Positions 42,069 to 52,529 of a stretch of 64,000 bases of DNA are shown piece by piece; the first letter of the stretch is position 1; each line of letters opens with the position of its first letter. The stretch spans positions 14,198,001-14,262,000 of the forward strand of contig JAPYXD010000704.1 in NCBI GenBank assembly GCA_030998225.1, in the 5' to 3' direction. The notes below the pieces were generated by a model, which was given only the letters and a program-made list of their open reading frames with translations, made no database searches and was not told where the DNA came from. The stretch is from Diplolepis rosae (lineage: Eukaryota; Arthropoda; Insecta; Hymenoptera; Diplolepididae). A program made the position numbers and the translations under genes.

Positions 42069-43463
42069 AAGTATCTTTCTAAAAATTTAGGAAACGTAAC
42101 GTCTGTTAAATTCTTTTTACTGAAAATTTTGTAAAAAGTTCGAAAACTTATCGACAATTACAGTTAACTGTAAAATTTTTTACAAAGTTTTCACTCAAAC
42201 GAAGTTGCCAGACGTTCTCTATCCTGTTCTATAGTATTTTCCAAATTTTCAGGAAGATGTTTTATTAAATAAAAAAGTTATCTCACACGAACATTAAAAT
42301 TTAATTTTAAATTTAAATACATCATTAATTGTTATATTTAGAGACATTTTTATCTAAAGTCTACTTTTGTATGTTGCACTTCTGACATAATTAAAAAAAA
42401 TATTAAGCACATGGATCAATCAGATCACGTGACCCTGTAAAAGTTCGTGTAAGATAACTTTTTTTTTTATAAAATATCTTGCTCAAAATTTGGTAAATAT
42501 ATCAAAAGATAATAAGGAACATCTGTCAACTTCGATTTAGTAAAAATTCTGCAATTTTTTTTATTTTAAATTATAAAACTGACGTCTTATCGACAATTAC
42601 AGCTCTGTAACTACATTTCCACGAAGATTAAAATATCGTCTTAAAATTTTGGTAAATAAGTCCAAATTTACTGAGACAGGTCTCTCATCTCTTAAATATT
42701 CATAAAAATATTTGAAAATTTTGATAAAAATAAGTAATTTTAGCAAATTTGCAGAGTATATTACCGACAGTGTTAGACAAGTTCAACAGAACTCAAGACA
42801 CTGAGTTGAAAATGAAAATTTTATTTTCATTTAAAATTTTATTTTCATTTAAAATTTTATATTTGGGAAAAAAAATCGATAGCCAGGGATTGAATTGGTC
42901 ACGTGACCTGCATGGCTCATGGCCTTAAGCTAGTTTATTATCATACTCGTTTTAATTGGAACGCACAGGGAATTTCATACAGTAGAGTCGCTCCTGTTCA
43001 TTCTAAAACTCAATACAAGGCCGTAAAAAATAATAATGTCGAGTGCATGTAGGTGGGAGATAAGGATAAAGAACACAGAGTGCAATGAAACGCACATAAG
43101 CTGCGTAGGTTGCCTTTCCTGATACAAGTTCCATGTAAAAGGACTGAATGAAAATGAGATTCAAAATACCTTGACAAGTATTAATTCCTCATCACTACAG
43201 CATTTTTTACTTTCGTTTGTGAAAGTCAGAACGTTATTTTTAATTATTTAACTGAATCCTCCACGCTGAGAAAGAAATATTAATTCAGCGTTTTCAGTTC
43301 TCTGACAACGAACTACTGAAATTTCATTATGTCTATATCAGAATTTGATAAAATAAAAATACTCTGCTTAACTCAATAACATTCAAAACAATATAAATAC
43401 GTTTCTTTTGCAAATATTCTTTATTTTAATTTTATTCATTTAAGGAAAAATTAGACAGACAGT
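42069..43463. repeat. AT-rich sequence with a diverged duplication
   Basis: Blocks near 41780-42200 recur near 42405-42620: CATGGATC, TGTAAGATAACTTTT and TTATCGACAATTACAG appear in the same order. This suggests an old tandem duplication predating the MITE at 41846. No gene was seen. Confidence 0.5.
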
Positions 43464-43465
43464 CA

Positions 43466-43594
43466 CTCTCTAGATCTGAATCAGTGACTGAATCATTTTT
43501 CACTGAAAACCAATGAAAAGTCACTGATTGACCAGTCATAAGTGGGTCAATGATTTAACTTCAGTGAGAATCTTACTGATTCAGACTTGGAGAG
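43466..43594. mobile_element. Palindromic TCAGTGAAA MITE, copy 7 (short)
   Basis: It is 129 bp with ends CTCTCTAGATCTGAATCAGT and, reversed, CTCTCCAAGTCTGAATCAGT; CA is duplicated (43464-43465, 43595-43596). Confidence 0.75.
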
Positions 43595-43601
43595 CAGATA
43601 A

Positions 43602-43930
43602 AAAATTAGTTGAACTGACTATTTCCTTAGCTTTTTTCATTTATCGAGTTTTTTAAAGTGAAAATGTGGGAAATTTTATCTCAAATAAAATAAGTCAACA
43701 AAAGTTCAAATCAGATAAAAATTATAGATTTTTTATCAGAGAAATCATTTCATTTAAAAATAGCTAAAAAGAACTAAAATTTGCCTATCAATTTCGACTA
43801 TAAAAAATCTATAATTTTTATCTGATTTTTAAACCTTTCATGGCTTATTTAACTTGAGATCAAATTTCTCATACTTTAACAAAAAAAACTTGGTAAAAAT
43901 GTATTCTAATTGAAAAAAACTCTTCCTTAA
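43602..43930. mobile_element. Palindromic MITE, family C, copy 1
   Basis: The arms pair across a centre near 43765, with CAGATAAAAATTATAGATTT as the best conserved block and TTAGTTGAACTGACTATTTC near the left end. The same structure and the central block AATAGCTAAAAAGAACTAAA occur at 60625-61007. Confidence 0.65.
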
Positions 43931-45679
43931 ATCTCACATTATTTACTAATTTGTGATTGAAGTATAAAATAATAATTTTATTCTTCGAAAATGAAGACAA
44001 ATTCTGCATCAAAAAACGCGTAAAAAATGCTTGAAGCTTATAAAAATAATCTGAGAATTTATCGCATGCGCTTTTGACACACCTTTAGAATTTCACATAT
44101 TTACATTGATTTCTTTGATGCTTTTAGCTTTGTATTACGACCTTGTCATTAAAAATTCATCGAAACCGATGAATATAGACAATAGCAAAATAGTTGAAAA
44201 TTATCATAATTTGCTAATTAAATAAAATTGATGAATTCATACGAATCTGCATCAAGGTTGAGATCTATAAGTATTGTATTTTGCCCTCGTGCATTCTATT
44301 TTGGCCGTTGCAATTTTTTTTACACTAATAACACAACCGGTGACACTGGCGAGTCACACATACTCTCTCGAGTAGCGGAAATTTCCATTCGCGAGAAACC
44401 ATAGGCGTAACCAATTGCAAATTCTTTTCCTGATTGGAAAAGTGCAACAGTAATTTACATGCTTTTGATTCAAATTTCGAGGTTTTTTAAGATACAGGTT
44501 GACCACTTAAATCGAAAAGTAAAATTTCTTATCACTTTCCGGTCATCAAGTTTTTTTATCCAATTATTGAAAAGATATTTTCATTTTTAATGTAAATAAT
44601 AATTAAGACAAAAAAACGTTTGAAAAAGATCTGAATAAGCATTTTTATTCCAGATTCAGTTTTAAATAAAACTTGAAGAATTTAAGAACAATAGTTCAAG
44701 ATTTTCAAAAATATTACTTCTTTAAATATTTTAAGCACAGTCATTTTTTTGACTTTCTGGTTCTGTATTCGCCCTGATTAGATGATTTCGCATTTGTGAA
44801 AATTTATACAAATGTTTCTTTAATAATATCATGTATTAGAGCAGTCCAGAAGTTAAATTTTGTCAGAATAAGGAGAAATTTAGTTTAAATAAGAGATATA
44901 TTTGAGAACAAAGACAAATATTTTTGTATTAAAACATCATTTTATGATGAGATGTTTCGGAAAATCAAGTTTTTAAATTTATGTACGTTTTATCCTGGAA
45001 TTCTTAAAATTGATTTTGCAATCCTTCAAATTTATGTCTTTCGTTTTTTGGTCAAAAATCACAATTCTGCACATTTTTGACTGTCTTGTTGGTCATACGA
45101 CGAAAAAAGAAAAAAAAAAATTCGTCACACGAGACGTCACAAACTTTAGCTCAATACAATTTTAAAGATTTATATTTGGTGAAAATAAAATTATAGACTT
45201 CGAATTTGAAGGACTTACATTTTTGAAATTCTTAAGATTAAAAACTTAAAATAATTAAGTTTGAAGTTTGAAAATCATAAAATTCATAAACTTTATGACT
45301 TTAAGGTTTGCTTTTTTAAATTTATTTACGAGGATTTAAATTTCGAAGTTTATTCTGAAGTTATTCTTCTGTAAATCTAATTACAATTCGCAAGATTAAA
45401 TGTTTCTCAGTTTCATATTTCAAATTACTCCTGATTTAAAAACATGTGAAAATATATTTAATTTAAAATTCCGTTACTTGAACTGTATAGTGTTATATTT
45501 AATATTAATATACTTTAAATCTCACAAAATGGTTCATATTTTCTATTCAAATTCACTAAACACTACCGTAAAATAATAATCATCAGTTGCATTTATAAAT
45601 TCAAAAATACATTTATTTATAATCTCAATTCCTATAACAATAACTAAATCAAATAAATTTGTAAACATTGCAAAATATG
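43931..45679. other. AT-rich sequence, no gene seen
   Basis: A slightly GC-richer patch lies at about 44320-44410 with no recognised feature. Confidence 0.45.
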
Positions 45680-45746
45680 TGCCGAGAATCGAACCCTGAT
45701 CACGAACGCAGGAACCTAACGTGATACCCACTGAGCCACCTAACCT
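45680..45746 (-). repeat. tRNA-like repeat with A and B boxes
   Basis: On the minus strand, A box TGGCTCAGTGGG (45727-45738 reversed) and B box GGTTCGATTC (45686-45695 reversed) lie at tRNA-like spacing. The 5' and 3' ends do not form an acceptor stem, so this is a tRNA-derived repeat or pseudogene rather than a working tRNA. It differs from the SINE-like family at 36.9 kb. Confidence 0.6.
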
Positions 45747-47352
45747 CATAAAGTATTGAGAAATGCAAAATAAGTCAAATAAATTTTCAGAATCTAAAAA
45801 ATGCCTTTATATCTTGACTCTAATAAATAATTCCGTGAAACAATTTTCTTCATGTACTTGAAAAGCCAAGGATACCCTAAAACTAATTTGCTCTTATACC
45901 CTCCGCTCTCCCCATTTTCTACTAATAAATCAACACTTCAGCATACTTTAAACCAAATGAATGTTTACGTAATAAAATTGTAAATTATTTTCATAGTTAA
46001 AGTCAAGTATGTCATTAAAAATAATGGAATGCTATTTATATACATATTTTCTATGAAAAAAACTGATAACATTTAGTTCAGAATCACTTAGTTAAATATT
46101 ATGTAAGCTAAAAAACAGTTATTGTTAATTTTTATTTTCTATAAACGCAATATTACTGCAACGTAAGGCCATTTTATGGAATTTCTATGTTGCGCTATCT
46201 CTAATCACCTATCCTGCAAAATTTGCCTAAGCTCCGTTAGGGCCTTTTTGCGAAATATCACATATATGACCCATTTTTTTCTGACAACTTTTTCTTAACA
46301 GAAATTTGACAAGTATGTTTAATAAATAATTATACAAATAATTTCAGAAAGCTTTTAACGATATCTTAAAGCCAACAGTGAATCAAATGACTCTTCATAT
46401 TCTTAATTGTATATCCAAACCGGAAATCGATAAGATATATCATTGCAGAAATCAATATATATTACTCATCAAAGCAATTCAACAAAATCAATCAACCAAA
46501 CGAAAGATACTATGGTAGTTACCAGAAATTGATTACGCAGCAATCAAAGATTACTTTTCGTGCTCGTACAAGTTTTTTAGGTGATTTCACAAAAAAAATA
46601 TAGATAATTAGGTCGTTACTATATATATGTGACAATTTGCATAATCATTTGTGTGAGAAGAATATAAGTATTCAATGAATATTTATGACAGTTCAAGATT
46701 TCTTATTTTCTTAACAGTATTACAATATATTTCATATTTCATATTTCATTGTCGTTCCAAGAGGAATTTGCATTATTATAAACCAATTTAAAAACTGATT
46801 TTTAAATGATAGCAACTTTTGTGTGATTTTCAATAATAAAAATGTCGAGATATTGAAAATTTTCTAAACAATGTGGTAGTATATTAATCATTTAATATTT
46901 ATTTTATTAAAGATGATAATTTCTAAACTTTTAACCTAAAATATTTTAACATTTTTAAATCAAATTTTCTATATTAAATTCTTCAATATTCTGCATTTCA
47001 AATTCAATCATTGTTATATTTTTGAAATTTTATGTCTCTGAGTAAAACTTGAAGAAAAAAGAATAATGAAAGGTAATGGAAGAATATATCAAATAAAATT
47101 ACTTAAAATACAAAAAATATAATAACAAAGTTCATCATTGCGTTCATATTATATTATATTCAAAAGATTCACAATTTCAAAAACTATAAGATCAGACTCT
47201 TTAAAGTTTAAAAGTCAGAGAATTGAAAATTTGTTATATTTTTATTTTTCGACTATTAGAAAACTTAATACAATCACAAAGTGATTTACACTTTTCTTCT
47301 TCTTATCCACAAAATTTTATTTTTAATTATCTGGATTTTTTTAAAATTACCT
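45747..47352. other. AT-rich sequence, no gene seen
   Basis: No coding region or delimited repeat was recognised. Confidence 0.5.
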
Positions 47353-47356
47353 TTAA

Positions 47357-48013
47357 GGTAGTACGATCACGAAAATTAGATCCAGGCAAAAATAGATAAT
47401 TTTGCTTTCAAGAATAGTAATATTATTATTGAAGGACTAAGTAGAAAGAGAAAAGATTATTTTTCCTGAAAAAAATTTGAAACTCAAAAAAATGTTATTA
47501 ATTTTATTTTTGCCCAAACTTATTTTCTTATCGCTTCAAGCCAAATTTTTAAAAATGATGCGATTCTAATAAATCACGGTTCATTTTTTTAGGAAAAAGA
47601 TTCTCTATAACTTGACCGTTTCCGATTTTTGAAAATGAATTCTTTAATGGCTGAAATTATAAAAAAACAATTTTTCAAAACAAAATTTTTATAAACAAAT
47701 TGATGTATTTCATAATAATTAATTCAATTTCAATAATAGGAAACGATAAAGTTGTAGAGAATCTTTTTTCTAAAAAAATGAACCGTGATTTATTAGAATC
47801 GCATCATTTTTTAAAATTTGACTCGAAGCAATAAGAAAATAAGTTTGGGCAAAAATAAAATTTATTAATAACATTATTTTTTTGAGTTTCAAATTTTTTT
47901 CATGAAAAATAATCTTTTCTCTTTCAAATTAGCCCTTCAATAATAATATTGCTATTCTTGAAAGCAAATTTAACCATTTTTACCTGAGGTCTAATTTTCG
48001 TGATCGTACTACC
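47357..48013. mobile_element. 657-bp palindromic element, TTAA type (family D, long copy)
   Basis: The ends GGTAGTACGATCACGAAAAT and inverse bound arms of about 300 bp that pair almost throughout (centre near 47690). TTAA precedes the left end; the right flank is CAAA, perhaps mutated. The internal words TCAATAATAATATTGCTATT and AAAAAGATTCTCTA are shared with 56193-56462 and 63631-63960. Confidence 0.75.
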
Positions 48014-48270
48014 CAAAGTATTTTAAAATCCTTAAAATCAACTAATAAATTTTCTAAAAATGCTCTAAAATCTACTAAAATATCATAAAGAATGTCTTAA
48101 AAGCAGCTTGAATATTTTGGAATCTCCAAAAGTTTTTTAAACTTCTCGATATAAAAATTCTCAAAAAATTTTAAAATACAAGGTCTAAACTCATCTGTAA
48201 TTCTTTTTTGAAACCACTTTACATCTTTCAAACTTCATCAAATTTTCTTTTATGTATTTTTAATTCTTCA

Positions 48271-48498
48271 ACACGGAAAAAAATAGTTTAGTCAAGTTTA
48301 TAGAACTGTTTAAGAGTTGGGGATATAGGTATTTACGGAACAGAGTTCTGGGAAATTTACAGAAATTTTCAGAATTTTCAGAAAAATCATTTAAATTTCT
48401 AGATTTTATTTCGAAAAGTTCTTTCAATTTTCTAGAAATTAGTTCTGTAAATGCCTGTATCCCCAACTCTTGAAAAGTTCTATGAACTTTTTTGTGTG
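48271..48498. mobile_element. ACACGGAAAAA MITE (family B), uninterrupted copy
   Basis: The arms ACACGGAAAAAAATAGTT, TTTATAGAAC and AAGAGTTGGGGATA pair with their inverses at the right end (TATCCCCAACTCTTG, TGAACTTTTTTGTGTGG). It matches 21354-21880 apart from the insertion there. Confidence 0.7.
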
Positions 48499-48499
48499 G

Positions 48500-49168
48500 A
48501 AACTTCTAAAAAAGTAAAAACCTTTCAAACTTGCTTTGCATTCTTTTATTGAATTAAAATAGTTTTCATCGTCCTGAAATAACTTTAACCATTTCACAAT
48601 GTTTTGTATTACGTAACCCAGTGAAAATTAACAATTGTTAAGTAATTGTTGTATAATAGTTCTGTAAAAATTTTCTACCATGAGTACAAGATACAGAACG
48701 TTTTTTTTTCTATAGCAGTAATACTTATAACACGATATTTTTACAAAATTGTTACCCAAAAATTACGTAAAACCTGTGAGTATTGACTGAAAATGTATGA
48801 AAACCCTTTAAGAAATTAACGATTCCTTTAATTTTTGACTTTGTCCTTTTTCAGATTAGAGAATTATAAAAAATTTACTAAATTTAAAAGTGCTTGGATC
48901 ATGAAATATTACAATTACAGTATATTTACAATAGTAAATATGAAAAATATAAAAAATTTCTTTCAAATAATTCTTCTTTATTTGTAAAAAAAATATTTCA
49001 CTTTACATGTTTAAATTTTATAATTACATTAAGTGAAATATTTCCCCCATAATTATTTTAAATTTAGGAAAGTAATTTAAACTTTTAATTCCATTCAAAA
49101 GAAATGAAACAACTATTCAATATCTAATCAAAAAATTTATACTATTAGTTATAAAATAGGAAAAATAA
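48500..49168. other. Unassigned AT-rich sequence
   Basis: No gene or element was recognised. Confidence 0.5.
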
Positions 49169-49170
49169 TT

Positions 49171-49268
49171 CTGAATCAGTGAAATTCACTGGGAAACAGT
49201 GCTTATACACTGGTAATCAGTATACATGCACTGTTTCCAGTGAATTTTACTGATTAAGATTTAGGGAG
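49171..49268. mobile_element. TCAGTGAAA MITE, copy 8 (left end truncated)
   Basis: CTGAATCAGTGAAATTCACT at the left pairs with the right end, which closes GATTTAGGGAG followed by TG. The first eight or so bases of the left end are missing. Confidence 0.65.
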
Positions 49269-49350
49269 TGCATCACAACTCTATCACTTCATTGTATATT
49301 ATAAAAGTAATTGAAAAATTTAATCAAATAAATTAACAGAATATGTATAA

Positions 49351-49713
49351 CTATACAAAATGAATAATTGACATTAACATTGATGTTCCAGATGCTCTGC
49401 TTGAACTTGTAAAAATAAGCGTATTTCTGAATTCTTGTTCAAGTTCAGAATTTATAACATATATATAATATATGAAAGTATGAACATTTTTCAATTTAAT
49501 TTTAAAAATACAAAATATGTGACACTTTAACATTTGCAACGTTAAATTCGCTAGTTCAGTTACGTCCAAAAATTTGTCTAAATTATTCTTAATATGATTC
49601 ATACTAAGCAAGTATGGCATCAGGCGAGAGCTTAAAAGAATGGATTTTGATGATAGCAATAGCAACGGGAATGTATTATTAATTGAACCACTTGCAAGAA
49701 CATTGACGTTCAC
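49351..49713 (-). CDS. Unassigned 120-codon open frame
   Basis: A minus-strand frame of 120 codons, open from a non-ATG codon, includes SINNTFPLLLLSSKSILLSS, NNLDKFLDVTELANLTLQML and FRNTLIFTSSSRASGTS. It is leucine- and serine-rich with no recognised domain. At this base composition one frame of such length in 64 kb is roughly what chance gives, so it may not be a gene. A fragment of a divergent membrane-protein exon is an alternative. Confidence 0.2.
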   Translation of the reverse strand: MNVNVLASGSINNTFPLLLLSSKSILLSSRLMPYLLSMNHIKNNLDKFLDVTELANLTLQMLKCHIFCIFKIKLKNVHTFIYYIYVINSELEQEFRNTLIFTSSSRASGTSMLMSIIHFV

Positions 49714-50700
49714 TGGAGAAATTTCCAGAAAGAATGTCTCAGGTGACTTATTACGTTCCGTCTACGGTTACTGATTTCAACTTTTCTCTATTAGTTTTAA
49801 AACAAATTTCATTATTAGCATATCATCTGGATAAATCTATGTCAAAATTCAAATTATAAATAATATATTCTAATATTATTAATAATAATACATAATTATA
49901 AATAATATATTATATATAATAAAGAATAAAATACATTCCAGGCGTTTCAAAATAAAAGGGAACAAAAATTCAAATAAATAGGTTAAATATTTTTCAATTT
50001 GTGTTTTTAATAAAACTATCTACATCACAATTAAAATGCATAAGGAGAAAAATTCTTATTCAAAAAGATTTTCAATTTAAAACTGTTATTAATAAAAATA
50101 ATTCTTTTATTGTCTACACCTATGAAATTAAAAAATGTGAACAAATTGTTTTATGAACTAATAAATTGCTGCACTTTTTATTTATATATTAAAATAATAA
50201 GTAATCAAAATTTTAAATTATAATGAATTTACTGACAAAAAGTAGACACAACTTTCTAATCAATTAAATTAATGGTTCGTCCAATTAAATCCTAAATTAT
50301 GTATTACAACTGCTAAATTTAACACTTTGTACTTTTTGAAATCTTCTAAAATAATTAAAATTTCACTCTAATGAAAACATTGAATTCAATTCAAAAATAC
50401 TAAAATCCAAAAAATATTCATAACTACTCTCCAAATTTAAGGAGGGACGATACAATAACATAACCTCAAAGTAAAGAACAGTTTATAAAAATAAGAAAAG
50501 TAGAAGAAAAATAAATTTTAATTCATTTTGGAAAAGGCATCAATACAATTATTAGAAAAAATTAGTTTGGGTCAAAATTATTTATATAATAATAGTTATT
50601 TATCATTTTGTATTTTTTCTTCAAACTTACTAACCATCTATAATTTTTATCCAAATCTAATGAACAATAACTCATTTTGTTTCTTGGAGCATACTCTACA
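49714..50700. other. Unassigned AT-rich sequence
   Basis: No gene or element was recognised. Confidence 0.5.
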
Positions 50701-50703
50701 GTG

Positions 50704-51944
50704 CCTGTGAAACGGTACCCGCACTATTGGAAAAACAAATTTTTTTTAGAGTTCCTGATAGTTTTTAAAAATACACTCGAGATTCCCTGTAACGAAAAGC
50801 TCGAGCATCGGAAACCTCTCTGTAACAAACGCGAGAGGGATCCCCTCCATATCCTACTTGTTGCTAAGCACTCTTATGCGCATTATATAATGCGCGCAGT
50901 CTGTCTGTCAGTGAGGCTATGTGAATAATATATTTACATAGTTAAAACGGTATAAAAAAGATTTCTGTGAGTATTGAAGATGGAATTAACTTATTTCACG
51001 GTATGTACTCAAAATACTAAAAATTGTAATTATATAAATTTTTTATACATATTGTTTAAAAAGGAACATTTTTAGTTATCTACAGTAATGTGTGAAATAT
51101 CAAAATTTCAAAAAAAATTATGCAATTTTAATGTTCGATAACCGACTTTACTTCAAAATATTGAAAACTCCAGATTGGAAAAATTAAATATAAACTTTTT
51201 TATTTCAAATACTGTAAAATTACACTATCAAGTAATTTTTCAATAATTGACAAATAATTTTCTCATTAATTTGTGATAAAAGCCATCAAACTCATTGATT
51301 ACTTTTTCAAATTCGAGCGCGCTTCATTCCGTAGTAGTGGGGGAAGAAGGGTCGATCGTCTGCTCGTTATAGGGAGGCGTGACGCGCTTGTTACAGAGAG
51401 GTTTTGTTACAGGGAATTTCGTTATAGGGAATCTCGAGTGTAGTTCCGAGGTTTAAATGCCACAAAAATCAGTTTTTCAAAGTGGGGGGGGCTATGTTTA
51501 CCCCCCCCCCCCCCACTTTCGGAAAATTTGAATTTTGTTTAGAGTTCTGGAAAGATTTAGCATAGTTCTAGAGTTCCTGACAATTTTCGGAAATAGTTCC
51601 GTGATTTTCCGGGCACAATTAAGTTGCCCATAAATTTTTAAAACCAAATTTTCAAAAGTTTCAAGAGTTCTACAAAAAAGCCAAATAACATTTTCGAAAA
51701 GTGTTAGGAACTCTAGAGCTATGCTAAATCTTTCCAAAACTCTGAAAAAAATTAAATTTTTCCGAAATTGGGGGGGGGGGGGGGAGCGTGAACTTAGCCC
51801 CCAGCTTTGAAAAAATGATTTTTGAGGCATTGAAACCCCGGAACTATTTTTAAAAACTATCAGGAACTCTAGAACTATTCGTAAAGAGCTCAGAACTCTA
51901 AAAAAAAATTTGTTTTTCCAATAGTGCGGGTACAGCTTCACAGG
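50704..51944. mobile_element. Palindromic MITE with G/C homopolymer tracts, split by another element
   Basis: The ends CCTGTGAAACGGTACCCGCA and, reversed, CCTGTGAAGCTGTACCCGCA are both followed by CTATTGGAAAAACAAA. After removing the insertion at 50774-51440 the arms pair well over 200 bp (GTTTTTAAAAATA|GTTCCG, AGAGTTCTGGAAAGATTTAG). Tracts of G8 and C14 (51484-51514) and G15 (51770-51784) lie in matching arm positions. The 159-codon minus-strand frame at 51498-51977 is a shadow of the palindrome. Confidence 0.7.
50774..51440. mobile_element. TA-flanked element with CACTCGAGATTCCC ends
   Basis: The ends CACTCGAGATTCCCTGTAAC and, reversed, CACTCGAGATTCCCTATAAC have TA on both sides (50772-50773, 51441-51442). 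Subterminal repeats CTCTCTGTAACAA and CCCTRTAACGA occur several times in each end, as expected of transposase-binding sites in long-TIR Tc1/mariner elements. No gene is inside; a GC-rich palindromic patch is ATGCGCATTATATAATGCGC at 50876-50895. Confidence 0.75.
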
Positions 51945-52398
51945 AATTTCTTTACAATTCTGTTCGTCGGATTCCAATCAAATTAATTTGTTTAGGATTC
52001 GTTAAATAAAAAAATGTTGTACTGTGTAGAGTTTCTAAACAAATTATTGTTAAAGAAATCCGACCAAAAGAATTGTAGAAAATGTTCCAAGAAACAAAAT
52101 AAGCTATTTGAAAAAATTTTCTGTAAAAAAAGGAACGCTTTGACTGACATGATTCAGAAAAAATTAATTAAAAATAAGCTATTGTTCATTAAAATTTGAT
52201 AAAAATTATAGTTGTTTATCAAGTTAAAATATAAAATATTAAGTAGCTATCATTATACAAATAATTTTCACCCAAAATAATTTTTTCTAATAATTGTACT
52301 GATGCCTTTTCAAAAATGCATTAAAATTGATTTTAGTTCTACTTTTCTCACTTCTATAAACTGTTATTTAGTTTGAGGTTATGTCAATCTATCAACCC
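51945..52398. other. Unassigned AT-rich sequence
   Basis: No gene or element was recognised. Confidence 0.5.
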
Positions 52399-52399
52399 T

Positions 52400-52526
52400 C
52401 CTTAATTCAGTGAGATCTCTCTTGTGAAAGACCTAAAAATGGGTCACTCTCACTTCAGTAAAAATTTTACTGAAAAACAGTGAAATTTCACCATTCATTT
52501 TCCACTGATTTAAATTTAGAGACTAT
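52400..52526. mobile_element. Degenerate TCAGTGAAA-type MITE remnant
   Basis: It holds TCACTTCAGTAAAAATTTTA, AAAACAGTGAAATTTCACCA and the right-end-like CTGATTTAAATTTAGAGA. The left boundary is unclear. Confidence 0.45.
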
Positions 52527-52529
52527 ACA

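Noticed and set aside
45680..45746. Functional tRNA gene on the minus strand
   Set aside because: A and B boxes are present but no acceptor stem pairs and the anticodon arm is not convincing.
51498..51977. 159-codon minus-strand open frame
   Set aside because: It follows a hairpin-forming MITE including the C14/G15 runs and TIR; amino-acid similarity to the frame at 50.7 kb is only the inverted arm read again.
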